Source of the DNA: JBFLVQ01 sp040758525 | Lineage (GTDB): Bacteria > Acidobacteriota > Blastocatellia > Chloracidobacteriales > JADJPF01 | Assembly (NCBI GenBank): GCA_040758525.1 | Contig: JBFLVQ010000451.1 | Coordinates: forward strand, 1 to 7,969 | Direction: 5' to 3' | Length of the DNA stretch: 7,969 nt | Shown here: positions 1 to 6,405 of the stretch, in pieces | Position numbering within the stretch: position 1 is the first letter of the stretch | Layout: each line of letters starts with the position of its first letter | Made by a program: the position numbers and the translations under genes | The notes under the pieces: generated by a model | Database searches by the model: none | The model's input: the letters and a program-made list of their open reading frames with translations, nothing else | Told to the model about the DNA's origin: nothing

Positions 1-3000
1 AAGAGATTACTCACTGATCCATTTGGCGTTGCTTCAGCACAGTTCCAACTAGCAGAAGAGATTAATATCGGTACATATAAACTACGTGCAAGCTTGGCTG
101 AAACAGAACAACTGAAACCTAATGTACAAGAGAAAAACTTTACGGTAACCCGTTATGTACTACCAAAATTCAAAATCGATATTCGGCATCTGGATAACAA
201 CAATGAAAATGGTGTAGAAGAGCAGAAGAATTATTATGCCCCGGGTGAAACAGTATCTGGTTATATACAAGCAAACTATCTATTTGGCAAACCTATTACC
301 GGGGCACGTGTCGATATTAAACTTTTAACGCCTAACAACTCTTTAACCCCTCCGCCACCGATAGATTCAGAAAATGTTGGCGGACAACCTAATCTTACTG
401 ATGATTCCGGTCGTTGCCATTTCTCGGTAAAGATCCCTGAGGTACTGGCAGGGTCTAACTACACTCAAGATAAAGCCGTGCTTGCACTACAAGTGGAAGT
501 GACCGACAGTGCAAATCATAGAGAGTCTCGTACCGAGAAGATCTCTGTTTTTAACAAAGCCATTGTAGTTACTGCGATTCCAGAGGGCGGGAGCATGATC
601 CCAGGACTTATCAATAGAATCTATCTACTCACCTCTTATCCTGATGGTAAACCTGCGCAAACCAGGATCAACTGCGCTACTCATGCCATCACTACCAGCA
701 CCGATAAGAATGGTATTGCTGTCTTGGAGATCAATGGCCATGTTACTAATTTACTTCTATTAATTACTGATATAAACGGTAAAACTGTTTACACCAACGT
801 TAGCTTCAATAGTCGTCAAGCACAGGAGCATAATCTGCTTGTGCGTACAGACCGTGCACTTTACCGAGTAGGCGATTCCCTGGATATTGATATTACCTCG
901 ACAAAGTTGTATGGTAGTGTTTATGTAGATTTGATCAAGGAAGGACAGACTATTTTTACTAAGTCTCTGGAGCTTCTTGGTGGCAAAGCGCGAACCAGTC
1001 TTAATCTTACTCCTGATCTTTGCGGTACACTGCAAGTACGAGCATATATCTTCGGGCAGCAAGCAAATTTGATTAGCGATCAACGGCTTATCTTGGTTGA
1101 GACAGCGGATGAGCTACTGATATCTGCAGCAACTTCAAAAGCCTCTTATCTTCCTGGTGAAGAGGCACAGATAGATATAACGGTGCGTGATCCGTATGGA
1201 CAACCTAAGGTGGCTGTTCTGGATGTGCAGGCTGTCGATGAAGCAGTCTTTCAATTGAGTGAAAAGCAGCCAGGTCTAGAAAAAGTCTTCCTCTACCTAG
1301 AAAAAGAACTGCTTGCATCACATTATCAAGTACCATTCTTTGAACCCAAAGATATCTTCTTGAATGTTAATGAGACAAAGTCGCTAGCAAGTCGTGAGAA
1401 TGTTGCCCGCTTTCTCCTCGCAGCAGCAAATCAGGTTGGTGTCTATAGCTTAGACAAAGAGTATGGTAAAACTGAGAGTACGGCAAAATATGATGAGTAC
1501 CTTGCTAAATATCAAGAGTTGGCAGAAAAGAAGGTAGCTCGTCTAGCACATGCAGTGAGCAAATATTATCGAGATATGTATCAATCAGCCGAAGATCTCA
1601 ATGTCGATATCGCCAATGCATTGGCAGCTGGTTATATAAAAGAGCAAGATATTCTTGATAATTGGGGCAATCCAATAAAATTTGATGGCTATAATGAGGG
1701 CCAGCAAGATTATTACTATACTGTTATGTCGGATCTAGAAGGGCAATTTAGTTCGCAAGTTCCCCTTTACCGGATTAAAACTCATCTACCCGGTCCGCCT
1801 GATCAACAGCCATATATTGGACAATTACGCTTTAGTCGGCTACCCGCTACTCAGCATAGTGCACAGATCAAAGGACAGATCTTGAAAGATTCTCATAGAC
1901 CACTATCGGGAGCAATGGTGCGATTAATTTTGAATGGTAAATCGATCAATGTAAAGACCGATTTTAATGGCAACTTTATATTTGATAATCTCAACCCAGG
2001 CGCTTATACAATTAATATCTCTGCGTCTGGCTACTTTAGTAAAACTTATCCACAATTGCAATTGAATGTAGGTGATCAGATTGAAGTAGAGCTTGCTCTT
2101 TATAGAGATGTTGAGATTACTAAACTGCTTACACAAGCAGAGGCAATGGCCGATCCATCACTAGTGTTTTTCAGTTCTGGCCAAGGTATAGTTGGTGGCG
2201 TAGAAGGTGGTGTAGTAGGCGGTGTAGTAGGTGGAGTTCTAGGCGGCACAGGTGCTGCAATCGCAGGGTCAAATATTAATAGTGAAATAAAAGTTCGTTC
2301 CTATTTTCCTGAAACACTCTATGTTAATCCTACGGTAATTACTGACCAACAAGGACACGCCACGGTTCGCTTTCCAGTTGCTGATTCAATAACAACCTGG
2401 CGACTATCTATGCTTGCCTCAACTAAACAAGGCAATCTTGGTAGTGCAACTACCGGGATAGAAGTCTTCCAAGATTTCTTTATTGATCTAGCATTGCCAG
2501 TATCTTTAACTCAAGGTGATATCATATCTGTTCCGGTAACTATCTATAATTACCTTAATGATCGGCAGGATATTAGACTGAATCTACAGTTAGGCGACTC
2601 CTTTACACTTGAAAATGATGTAGCTGTAAAACATGTGATCGTGAATGCTCATGATGTAGCAGTTACCAGCTATAGAATTCGTGCCTTGCGTATTGGTAAG
2701 GACGATATCACGGTAAGCGCAAAACTGCAGAACCACCAATCAAAAACCGCTGGTGATGCGATCTCACGTCAAATTGAAGTGTTACCCAATGGTGAATCAA
2801 AAGAGATAGTTGTTAATGGACAGCTCAATAATAGTGTTGCAAAAGAGATTATCTTTCCTGCAAACGCAATAGCAGATGCAAGTAAGTTATTAGTTAAAGT
2901 CTACCCCACACCTTTTAGTCAAGTTGTAGAAGGACTGGATAGTTTAATTCGTCTTCCGTATGGCTGCTTTGAGCAGACCTCTTCAACAACCTACCCGAAT

Positions 3001-4434
3001 GTATTGGCACTCGATTATATGCGTACAACCAAGCATATCACTGCTGAGATAGCCGCCAAAGCAGAGAGCTTTATTTCGATCGGATATCAACGATTAGTAA
3101 CCTTCGAAGTATCAGGCGGTGGATTCTCTTTATATGGTCGAGCACCTGCCAATAAAATGTTAACCTCTTATGGACTGATGGAATTTAGTGATATGTCCAA
3201 AGTTTATGAGGTCGATCCACGACTGATACAGCGTACTCAGGAATGGTTGGTTGCCCAACAGAGCATAGATGGGAGTTGGCAGGCAGAATCAGGCTATTAT
3301 ACTGGCAATGCCACAACGAACCATAACTACCATATGCTTACTACTGCCTATATTGCTTGGGCATTGGCCTATTCTGGATATCAGGGTATTGCTATTGAGC
3401 GTGCTAAAGCATTTCTTGAAAATAATCTCTCTAGCACAGTAGACTCATATACACTTGCTATAATCGCCAACTTTGCAATTGATACAAAACTGGATCGGAA
3501 ATGGACTGAAACGATAATGCAGTCCTTACTGCTAAGAGTTAATGAGAGTGAAAAGATCGCTTCCTGGACAACTAATGATCAAACACCCACATATGCACGC
3601 GGTTATATGGCTGAAATAGAGACAACCGCACTAGTTGCTCAGGTACTAGTGAAATGGGGAAAGAACCCTCTACTGACCAACAAAGCACTACAGTTTTTGA
3701 TAGAGAAGAAAGATAGTTATGGCACTTGGTACTCTACACAAGCTACTGTATTTGCGCTTAAGGCACTACTCCTTGACCAGCAGCGTGATAATACCAGGCC
3801 GGCTACAGGTATTGTTACCATCACTGTCAATGGTCAACCTGTTCGTGTATTTGCTATTACTCGTGATAACAACGATCTATTACATCAATTTGATCTCAAG
3901 GAGTTCACATCGCAAGGTCGTAATTTAGTAGAAATAACTCTACAAGGTGGTGGTAGACTACTTTATCAGATTGTTGGTCGTTACTACCAAGAATGGCAAC
4001 TTAGCCAAGCTAATAACAATGATAAATCTCTTACACTAGATATGAAATATGATCACACAACACTAGCACAGAATGAGACTGTTACTGTTACTGCTACTGC
4101 GCGTAATAATCTTAGCCGAGATATCAATCAAGCAATTATAGATCTAGGTATTCCACCTGGCTTTGAAGTTATTAGTGAAGATTTTGAACGTCTAATCTCT
4201 AATTCTAATATTGGTAAATTAGGCCATATTACTAAATATCAACTAGCAGGCCGTCAAGTGATACTATATCTTGATGGACTGACGGCAAATAATGTCCTTA
4301 CTTTCAAATATCGTATGAGGCCAAAGTATGCTATTAAGGCCAAGACCATTGCCGCTAAGTTCTACGAGTACTATAACCCTAAAGTCCAAACGATCGTAAC
4401 ACCAATCGCGATTGAGGTAACAAGCAGCCATTAG
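1..4434 (+). CDS. Alpha-2-macroglobulin family protein with thioester, 5'-truncated by window edge
   Basis: The family traps proteases: cleavage of a bait region springs a thioester that covalently holds the attacker, usually in the periplasm or at the surface. The frame is open from base 1. The first start-like codon (TTG at 94) lies inside MG2 homology, so the true start, signal peptide and MG1 are upstream. Visible residues (base 1 = residue 1): end of MG2 1-51 with YVLPKF at 52; MG3 to about 185; MG4 187-272; MG5 277-368; MG6 from 369 with VDEAV at 412; a long insertion about 425-764; MG6 resumes at VRSYFPET (765); MG7 from about 820; thioester PYGCFEQ with Cys989 and Gln992; alpha/alpha thioester domain with a late GTWYSTQAT motif near 1241; CUB-like strands; receptor-binding-type domain 1344-1477 with YEYYNP. 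The order matches animal A2M better than a minimal bacterial form. The family call is secure; the target protease is unknown. Confidence 0.95.
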   Translation, partial: KRLLTDPFGVASAQFQLAEEINIGTYKLRASLAETEQLKPNVQEKNFTVTRYVLPKFKIDIRHLDNNNENGVEEQKNYYAPGETVSGYIQANYLFGKPITGARVDIKLLTPNNSLTPPPPIDSENVGGQPNLTDDSGRCHFSVKIPEVLAGSNYTQDKAVLALQVEVTDSANHRESRTEKISVFNKAIVVTAIPEGGSMIPGLINRIYLLTSYPDGKPAQTRINCATHAITTSTDKNGIAVLEINGHVTNLLLLITDINGKTVYTNVSFNSRQAQEHNLLVRTDRALYRVGDSLDIDITSTKLYGSVYVDLIKEGQTIFTKSLELLGGKARTSLNLTPDLCGTLQVRAYIFGQQANLISDQRLILVETADELLISAATSKASYLPGEEAQIDITVRDPYGQPKVAVLDVQAVDEAVFQLSEKQPGLEKVFLYLEKELLASHYQVPFFEPKDIFLNVNETKSLASRENVARFLLAAANQVGVYSLDKEYGKTESTAKYDEYLAKYQELAEKKVARLAHAVSKYYRDMYQSAEDLNVDIANALAAGYIKEQDILDNWGNPIKFDGYNEGQQDYYYTVMSDLEGQFSSQVPLYRIKTHLPGPPDQQPYIGQLRFSRLPATQHSAQIKGQILKDSHRPLSGAMVRLILNGKSINVKTDFNGNFIFDNLNPGAYTINISASGYFSKTYPQLQLNVGDQIEVELALYRDVEITKLLTQAEAMADPSLVFFSSGQGIVGGVEGGVVGGVVGGVLGGTGAAIAGSNINSEIKVRSYFPETLYVNPTVITDQQGHATVRFPVADSITTWRLSMLASTKQGNLGSATTGIEVFQDFFIDLALPVSLTQGDIISVPVTIYNYLNDRQDIRLNLQLGDSFTLENDVAVKHVIVNAHDVAVTSYRIRALRIGKDDITVSAKLQNHQSKTAGDAISRQIEVLPNGESKEIVVNGQLNNSVAKEIIFPANAIADASKLLVKVYPTPFSQVVEGLDSLIRLPYGCFEQTSSTTYPNVLALDYMRTTKHITAEIAAKAESFISIGYQRLVTFEVSGGGFSLYGRAPANKMLTSYGLMEFSDMSKVYEVDPRLIQRTQEWLVAQQSIDGSWQAESGYYTGNATTNHNYHMLTTAYIAWALAYSGYQGIAIERAKAFLENNLSSTVDSYTLAIIANFAIDTKLDRKWTETIMQSLLLRVNESEKIASWTTNDQTPTYARGYMAEIETTALVAQVLVKWGKNPLLTNKALQFLIEKKDSYGTWYSTQATVFALKALLLDQQRDNTRPATGIVTITVNGQPVRVFAITRDNNDLLHQFDLKEFTSQGRNLVEITLQGGGRLLYQIVGRYYQEWQLSQANNNDKSLTLDMKYDHTTLAQNETVTVTATARNNLSRDINQAIIDLGIPPGFEVISEDFERLISNSNIGKLGHITKYQLAGRQVILYLDGLTANNVLTFKYRMRPKYAIKAKTIAAKFYEYYNPKVQTIVTPIAIEVTSSH
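1471..1755 (+). other. Pseudopilin (GspG C-terminal)-like module inside the macroglobulin
   Basis: Residues about 491-585 show a long helix (AEKKVARLAHAVSKYYRDMY), a short loop-helix part, then ILDNWGNPIKF and YYYTVMSDLEGQF. This resembles the type II secretion pseudopilin pattern of a helix followed by D-x-W-G-x-P-Y and a Y-x-x-x-S-x-G-x-D-G strand and loop. The final SxGxDG is degraded to MSDLEG. No N-terminal prepilin helix is present, so it would be a borrowed globular fold rather than a pilin. The similarity is short and read by eye. Confidence 0.4.
1861..2106 (+). other. Carboxypeptidase regulatory-like (CarboxypepD_reg) domain within the macroglobulin
   Basis: Residues 621-702 follow the pattern IKGQILKDSHRPLSGAMVRL, then TDFNGNFIFDNLNPGAYTI and ISASGYFSKTY, ending in alternating strand residues EVELALY. 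This is the usual signature of the transthyretin-like beta-sandwich: G-x-V-x-D with P-L-x-G-A, T-D-x-x-G-x-F, L-x-P-G-x-Y and A-x-G-Y. Such domains are common stalk or spacer modules in secreted Acidobacteriota and Bacteroidota proteins. Here it sits just before the GGVX repeat in the bait position. Confidence 0.8.
2194..2241 (+). repeat. 12-bp tandem repeat encoding GGVX x4 at the bait position
   Basis: Four in-frame 12-base units encode GGVE, GGVV, GGVV and GGVL (residues 732-747). They are flanked by a leading GIV and a trailing GGTGAAIAGS. Third positions vary between units (ggt/ggc/gga, gta/gtt), so the protein repeat is older than a fresh slippage event or is maintained by selection. 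The segment is predicted to be flexible and exposed, and lies 17 residues before the VRSYFPET motif that follows the bait region in animal A2M. Confidence 0.9.
2956..2979 (+). other. Thioester motif PYGCFEQT
   Basis: The codons read P-Y-G-C-F-E-Q-T, with Cys989 (bases 2965-2967) and Gln992 (2974-2976) forming the beta-cysteinyl-gamma-glutamyl thioester of the C-x-E-Q motif. The surrounding LPYGC and EQTSS..YPN agree with bacterial thioester macroglobulins. Both bond-forming residues are present, so the protein should be capable of covalent capture. Confidence 0.95.
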
Positions 4435-4453
4435 ACTCATTCTGCTAATGGCT
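4426..4453. terminator. Convergent stem-loop covering both stop codons
   Basis: AGCCATTAG (4426-4434) and CTAATGGCT (4445-4453) are exact reverse complements: a 9-bp stem with a 10-nt loop. The left arm contains the TAG of the macroglobulin. The right arm contains two of the three bases of the minus-strand gene's TAG (4452-4454). It sits where two convergent transcripts meet and could act in both directions. There is no T-tract after the stem on either strand, so it is not a classic intrinsic terminator. A 3'-end stabiliser or Rho-assisted end is equally possible. Confidence 0.5.
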
Positions 4454-4751
4454 ACTCAACTCTTATAGCAATCCCGAAGATAGAATTATGCCCTACCCAT
4501 CCATTAATTCCGCCAATATTATTACCAATAAGAAATCTCCCTTGATTAATTGCCTTTATTAGATGCAAATAGTCTCTACCCTTAACACGAACCAGAACGA
4601 TATCTCCAACAGATAAATGCTCTGGTTTACAAGGCTCAAGAGTTACTAAGGCGCCATCCTTAACTTTTCCTTTCATAGAATGGCCCCTTGGTCTTATCTG
4701 GGTAGTTTCTCCTTTTCGTAATGCTTCTATTGCAAACTTTGCCCAGCTCAT
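4452..4751 (-). CDS. Minimal S24/S26 peptidase-fold protein
   Basis: A 99-residue protein made almost only of the LexA/signal-peptidase beta fold. The N-terminal helix MSWAKFAIEALRKGET leads into RPRGHSMKGKVKDG, the nucleophile box with Ser25. LSVGDIVLVRV (46-56) then matches the GDIVLV strand of S24/S26 proteins. The next strand has RDYLHLIKAI, so His63 stands where LexA and UmuD have the general-base Lys. There is no DNA-binding domain, signal peptide or membrane anchor, so it is neither a LexA-type repressor nor a standard leader peptidase. ATG at 4751 lies 3 bp after the TGA of the metallopeptidase gene. A purine-rich AAGTGAG at that junction is the only ribosome site, which suggests translational coupling. 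The fold is well supported; activity and substrate are unknown. Confidence 0.75.
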   Translation of the reverse strand: MSWAKFAIEALRKGETTQIRPRGHSMKGKVKDGALVTLEPCKPEHLSVGDIVLVRVKGRDYLHLIKAINQGRFLIGNNIGGINGWVGHNSIFGIAIRVE

Positions 4752-4754
4752 ATC

Positions 4755-5837
4755 TCACTTGTTAGATTTTTCCATTCTCTCAATAAGCGCTGGTGACCAT
4801 ATAACCAGTGATTCACTGCTAGAGTCACGATATTTCTTGGCAGCTTCATTATAGAGAGATAATAATTTTCTACGATCGCAGAAAGATTCAATGAGTTTAG
4901 CGCGACCATATACTTTCTCGATCACTACAGCCATTTTCCAACCTACCGTATACCATGGTCCTTGTATGCCAAAGAATTCAAAACCCATCTTGTTGCGCTC
5001 TTCTGCAGTTAATTTCCCATCGAGAATCTTGAGAAAGAATTCTTCCACTCTCTTGAGATCACTATTGAAGTTAGCGATATCATTATCCCAGCGAGATCGA
5101 TCTTCAGGTTTTGAAACATTATGTGGGTGTATGTCGGGGCCACCCGCTGCCGCCAACATTGCAAATCCTTCACCAAAAGCTCCTATCCATTTGAGAACAT
5201 TCTGAATATTCTCTGGTAGTTTGGCGATCTCTTCAGATACTTGCTTAGCCGAACAACCACTACCATAACCAATATGATGTAGCTCATGTGCAAGAGTATT
5301 CTGAAACTGCTCTTTGGTTATAGTGGGATCAATATAGAGAAAGATTGCTGGATCGCTACTGACTTCAAAAACGAAACTATTCTCTCTGGGTTTAATTACT
5401 GGATAGATCTTGGCTCGTATATGTGCTGCTGCGGGCAGATAGGTTAATGCTAAACGAGCCGCACCAGTTGCATCTGTTTGTCTCCATTTGGCAAGTGTTT
5501 CTGCAAGAGCCTGCTCACGTTCTTTAAGATTATCAGAAAGAACAAAACTCTTAAACTCTCCATCATCAAATGGCTGTTGAAATGCTATCTCTCGCTTTTT
5601 CAGCCGTAGATAACCTTCACTAGAGAATAATCGTTGCCAATCTGCTTCTGCAATTGGCTGATTGGTTCTTCTCTTTGCCAGAATAGCCAGCACAGCATCG
5701 GCTTGATCGGTTATTATCTTTACATCTACAGCATCAGTAGACTGAGCTAGGCAAGTTGGAACAATGGTAAATGCTATACCAATTACAATGCTGTATAGTA
5801 CGACGTTATAAACAATAGATCTAGGCTCGTGCTGCAC
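4755..5837 (-). CDS. Exported zinc metallopeptidase, DUF5700-like
   Basis: A 360-residue putative peptidase. Residues 1-33 are a signal peptide: basic start, hydrophobic core at about 10-27, and a likely cleavage after CLA at 31. The VPTC stretch is not a good lipobox. The zinc site is LAHELHHIGYG: His184 and His188 as ligands with Glu185 catalytic. Glu223 in AFGEGFAMLAAAGGPD is the likely third ligand, 35 residues after the second His, giving a gluzincin-type HExxH...GExxA arrangement. That arrangement and the helical C-terminus with GWKMA..IEKVYGR fit the DUF5700 putative Zn-peptidase family as I remember it. GTG was chosen as the start because GGAG lies 8 nt upstream and no in-frame ATG precedes the signal peptide. 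It is the middle gene of a minus-strand cluster, 41 bp after ridA-like and 3 bp before the S24/S26 gene. The peptidase class is firm; the substrate is unknown. Confidence 0.85.
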   Translation of the reverse strand: MQHEPRSIVYNVVLYSIVIGIAFTIVPTCLAQSTDAVDVKIITDQADAVLAILAKRRTNQPIAEADWQRLFSSEGYLRLKKREIAFQQPFDDGEFKSFVLSDNLKEREQALAETLAKWRQTDATGAARLALTYLPAAAHIRAKIYPVIKPRENSFVFEVSSDPAIFLYIDPTITKEQFQNTLAHELHHIGYGSGCSAKQVSEEIAKLPENIQNVLKWIGAFGEGFAMLAAAGGPDIHPHNVSKPEDRSRWDNDIANFNSDLKRVEEFFLKILDGKLTAEERNKMGFEFFGIQGPWYTVGWKMAVVIEKVYGRAKLIESFCDRRKLLSLYNEAAKKYRDSSSESLVIWSPALIERMEKSNK

Positions 5838-5855
5838 AATTTTTGCTCCATCTCT

Positions 5856-5875
5856 GTCTAGGTAAATACTTAGAC
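5856..5875 (-). other. Imperfect hairpin between ridA-like and metallopeptidase genes
   Basis: On the minus strand GTCTAAGT and ACCTAGAC flank a 4-nt loop (ATTT), with one A-C mismatch in an 8-bp stem. It lies 3 bp after the ridA-like stop codon and just upstream of the GGAG ribosome site of the next gene. No T-tract follows. It may tune read-through or mRNA decay between the two cistrons, or be chance. Confidence 0.25.
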
Positions 5876-5878
5876 TGT

Positions 5879-6364
5879 TTATTTAACTGTTTTGCTCTCT
5901 TTTGCTGCGATCCCCATTAACTCAAAACGTGCTCCACGCAATAATGTTCCTGAACCAATAAAGGCTCTGGCGGGGGGATTTTGTTTGAAATAGCTACGAT
6001 AAATAGTGTTGAATTTATCATATAGGCTAAGATCGGAACAGAAGACCTGTACTTGCACAAGATCATCCATAGTCATATCAGCAGCCGCCAGTGTAGATTT
6101 AATACCATCTAACATTAAGCGAATCTCTTGCTCTACATCTGCAGGTGGCATACCTGTCTTGGGATCTGTTCCCAGACGACCAGAAAGATAGAGTGTATCT
6201 CCAACCATCACTGCATCACTAAAGGGAGCTTGACTCGTTCTACCTGGTAAGTTTATATAGCGTCGCTTTGTCTCGTTGGGCTTATCTGTGAAGGCAGCAA
6301 CACCAATAAATCCAACCAGCAATACTGGCATTAAGGCAACCCGTATAATCTCTTTATATTTCAT
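5879..6364 (-). CDS. RidA (YjgF/YER057c/UK114) family protein with export signal
   Basis: RidA proteins are trimers that hydrolyse reactive enamine/imine intermediates such as 2-aminoacrylate, normally in the cytosol. The 161 residues contain a full RidA core (about 37-155). It includes VMVGDTLYLSGRLGTDPKTG (52-71), the helix DVEQEIRLMLDGIKSTLAAA, VQVFCSDL (105-112), then PPAR with Arg133, which aligns with the catalytic Arg105 of E. coli RidA, and RFELMGIAA with Glu148 aligning with Glu120. About 30 extra N-terminal residues hold a basic start, a hydrophobic run at 8-24 and a possible signal-peptidase site after VAA (24), so it is probably periplasmic or membrane-tethered. ATG at 6364 has a strong AAGGAGG site 9 nt upstream. 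It is the first gene of the minus-strand cluster. The family is certain; export is a good inference; the substrate is unknown. Confidence 0.93.
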   Translation of the reverse strand: MKYKEIIRVALMPVLLVGFIGVAAFTDKPNETKRRYINLPGRTSQAPFSDAVMVGDTLYLSGRLGTDPKTGMPPADVEQEIRLMLDGIKSTLAAADMTMDDLVQVQVFCSDLSLYDKFNTIYRSYFKQNPPARAFIGSGTLLRGARFELMGIAAKESKTVK

Positions 6365-6373
6365 TAACCAGTT

Positions 6374-6380
6374 CCTCCTT
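6374..6380 (-). promoter_or_regulatory. Strong ribosome binding site of the ridA-like gene
   Basis: AAGGAGG on the minus strand with a 9-nt spacer to the ATG at 6364. It is near-consensus and fixes the start codon, so the hydrophobic N-terminus is truly translated. Confidence 0.85.
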
Positions 6381-6405
6381 CGCTGCTATGGTAGTTTTTT
6401 TACTC

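Larger units (their letters stand above)
1273..2292 (+). other. Expanded bait-region insertion of the macroglobulin
   Basis: This in-frame stretch separates the two halves of MG6, VDEAV (residue 412) and VRSYFPET (765), the place where animal A2M carries its bait region. About 350 residues lie between these landmarks, against roughly 140 in human A2M as I recall that sequence. Contents in order: a charged helical segment (about 425-545), a GspG-like patch with DNWGNP (553-558), a proline-containing linker, a carboxypeptidase-regulatory-like beta-sandwich (621-702), a short helix and a GGVX repeat (732-747). Boundaries are read by eye. Confidence 0.7.

Noticed and set aside
94..96. TTG at 94 as the macroglobulin start codon
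   Set aside because: The frame is open to base 1 and the upstream residues (DPFGVASAQFQL, GTYKLRAS) match the end of an MG2 domain, so the gene begins outside the window.
760..1083. Minus-strand open frame of 107 codons
   Set aside because: It lies wholly antisense to MG4/MG5 of the macroglobulin and has no recognisable domain or good ribosome site.
1924..2136. Minus-strand open frame of 70 codons
   Set aside because: It is antisense to the CarboxypepD_reg-like segment, low in complexity, with no family resemblance.
2194..2241. GGVX repeat as a transmembrane glycine-zipper or mobile-element scar
   Set aside because: The run is too short and glycine-rich for a confident membrane span, keeps the reading frame, has varied codons, and sits at a functional bait position.
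3719..3928. Plus-strand open frame of 69 codons
   Set aside because: It is an out-of-frame reading of the thioester-domain region; its leucine-rich product is a frame-shift artefact of that coding sequence.
4403..4414. 12-bp perfect palindrome CAATCGCGATTG
   Set aside because: It is within the coding end of the macroglobulin with no neighbouring copies; one such palindrome is unremarkable.
4891..5205. Plus-strand open frame of 104 codons
   Set aside because: It is antisense to the well-supported metallopeptidase, with no motif of its own.
5760..5837. Lipoprotein signal in the metallopeptidase (VPTC)
   Set aside because: Pro and Thr before the Cys do not fit the usual L-[AS]-[GA]-C lipobox, while CLA followed by Q fits a signal peptidase I site.
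6006..6191. Plus-strand open frame of 61 codons
   Set aside because: It is antisense to the RidA core.
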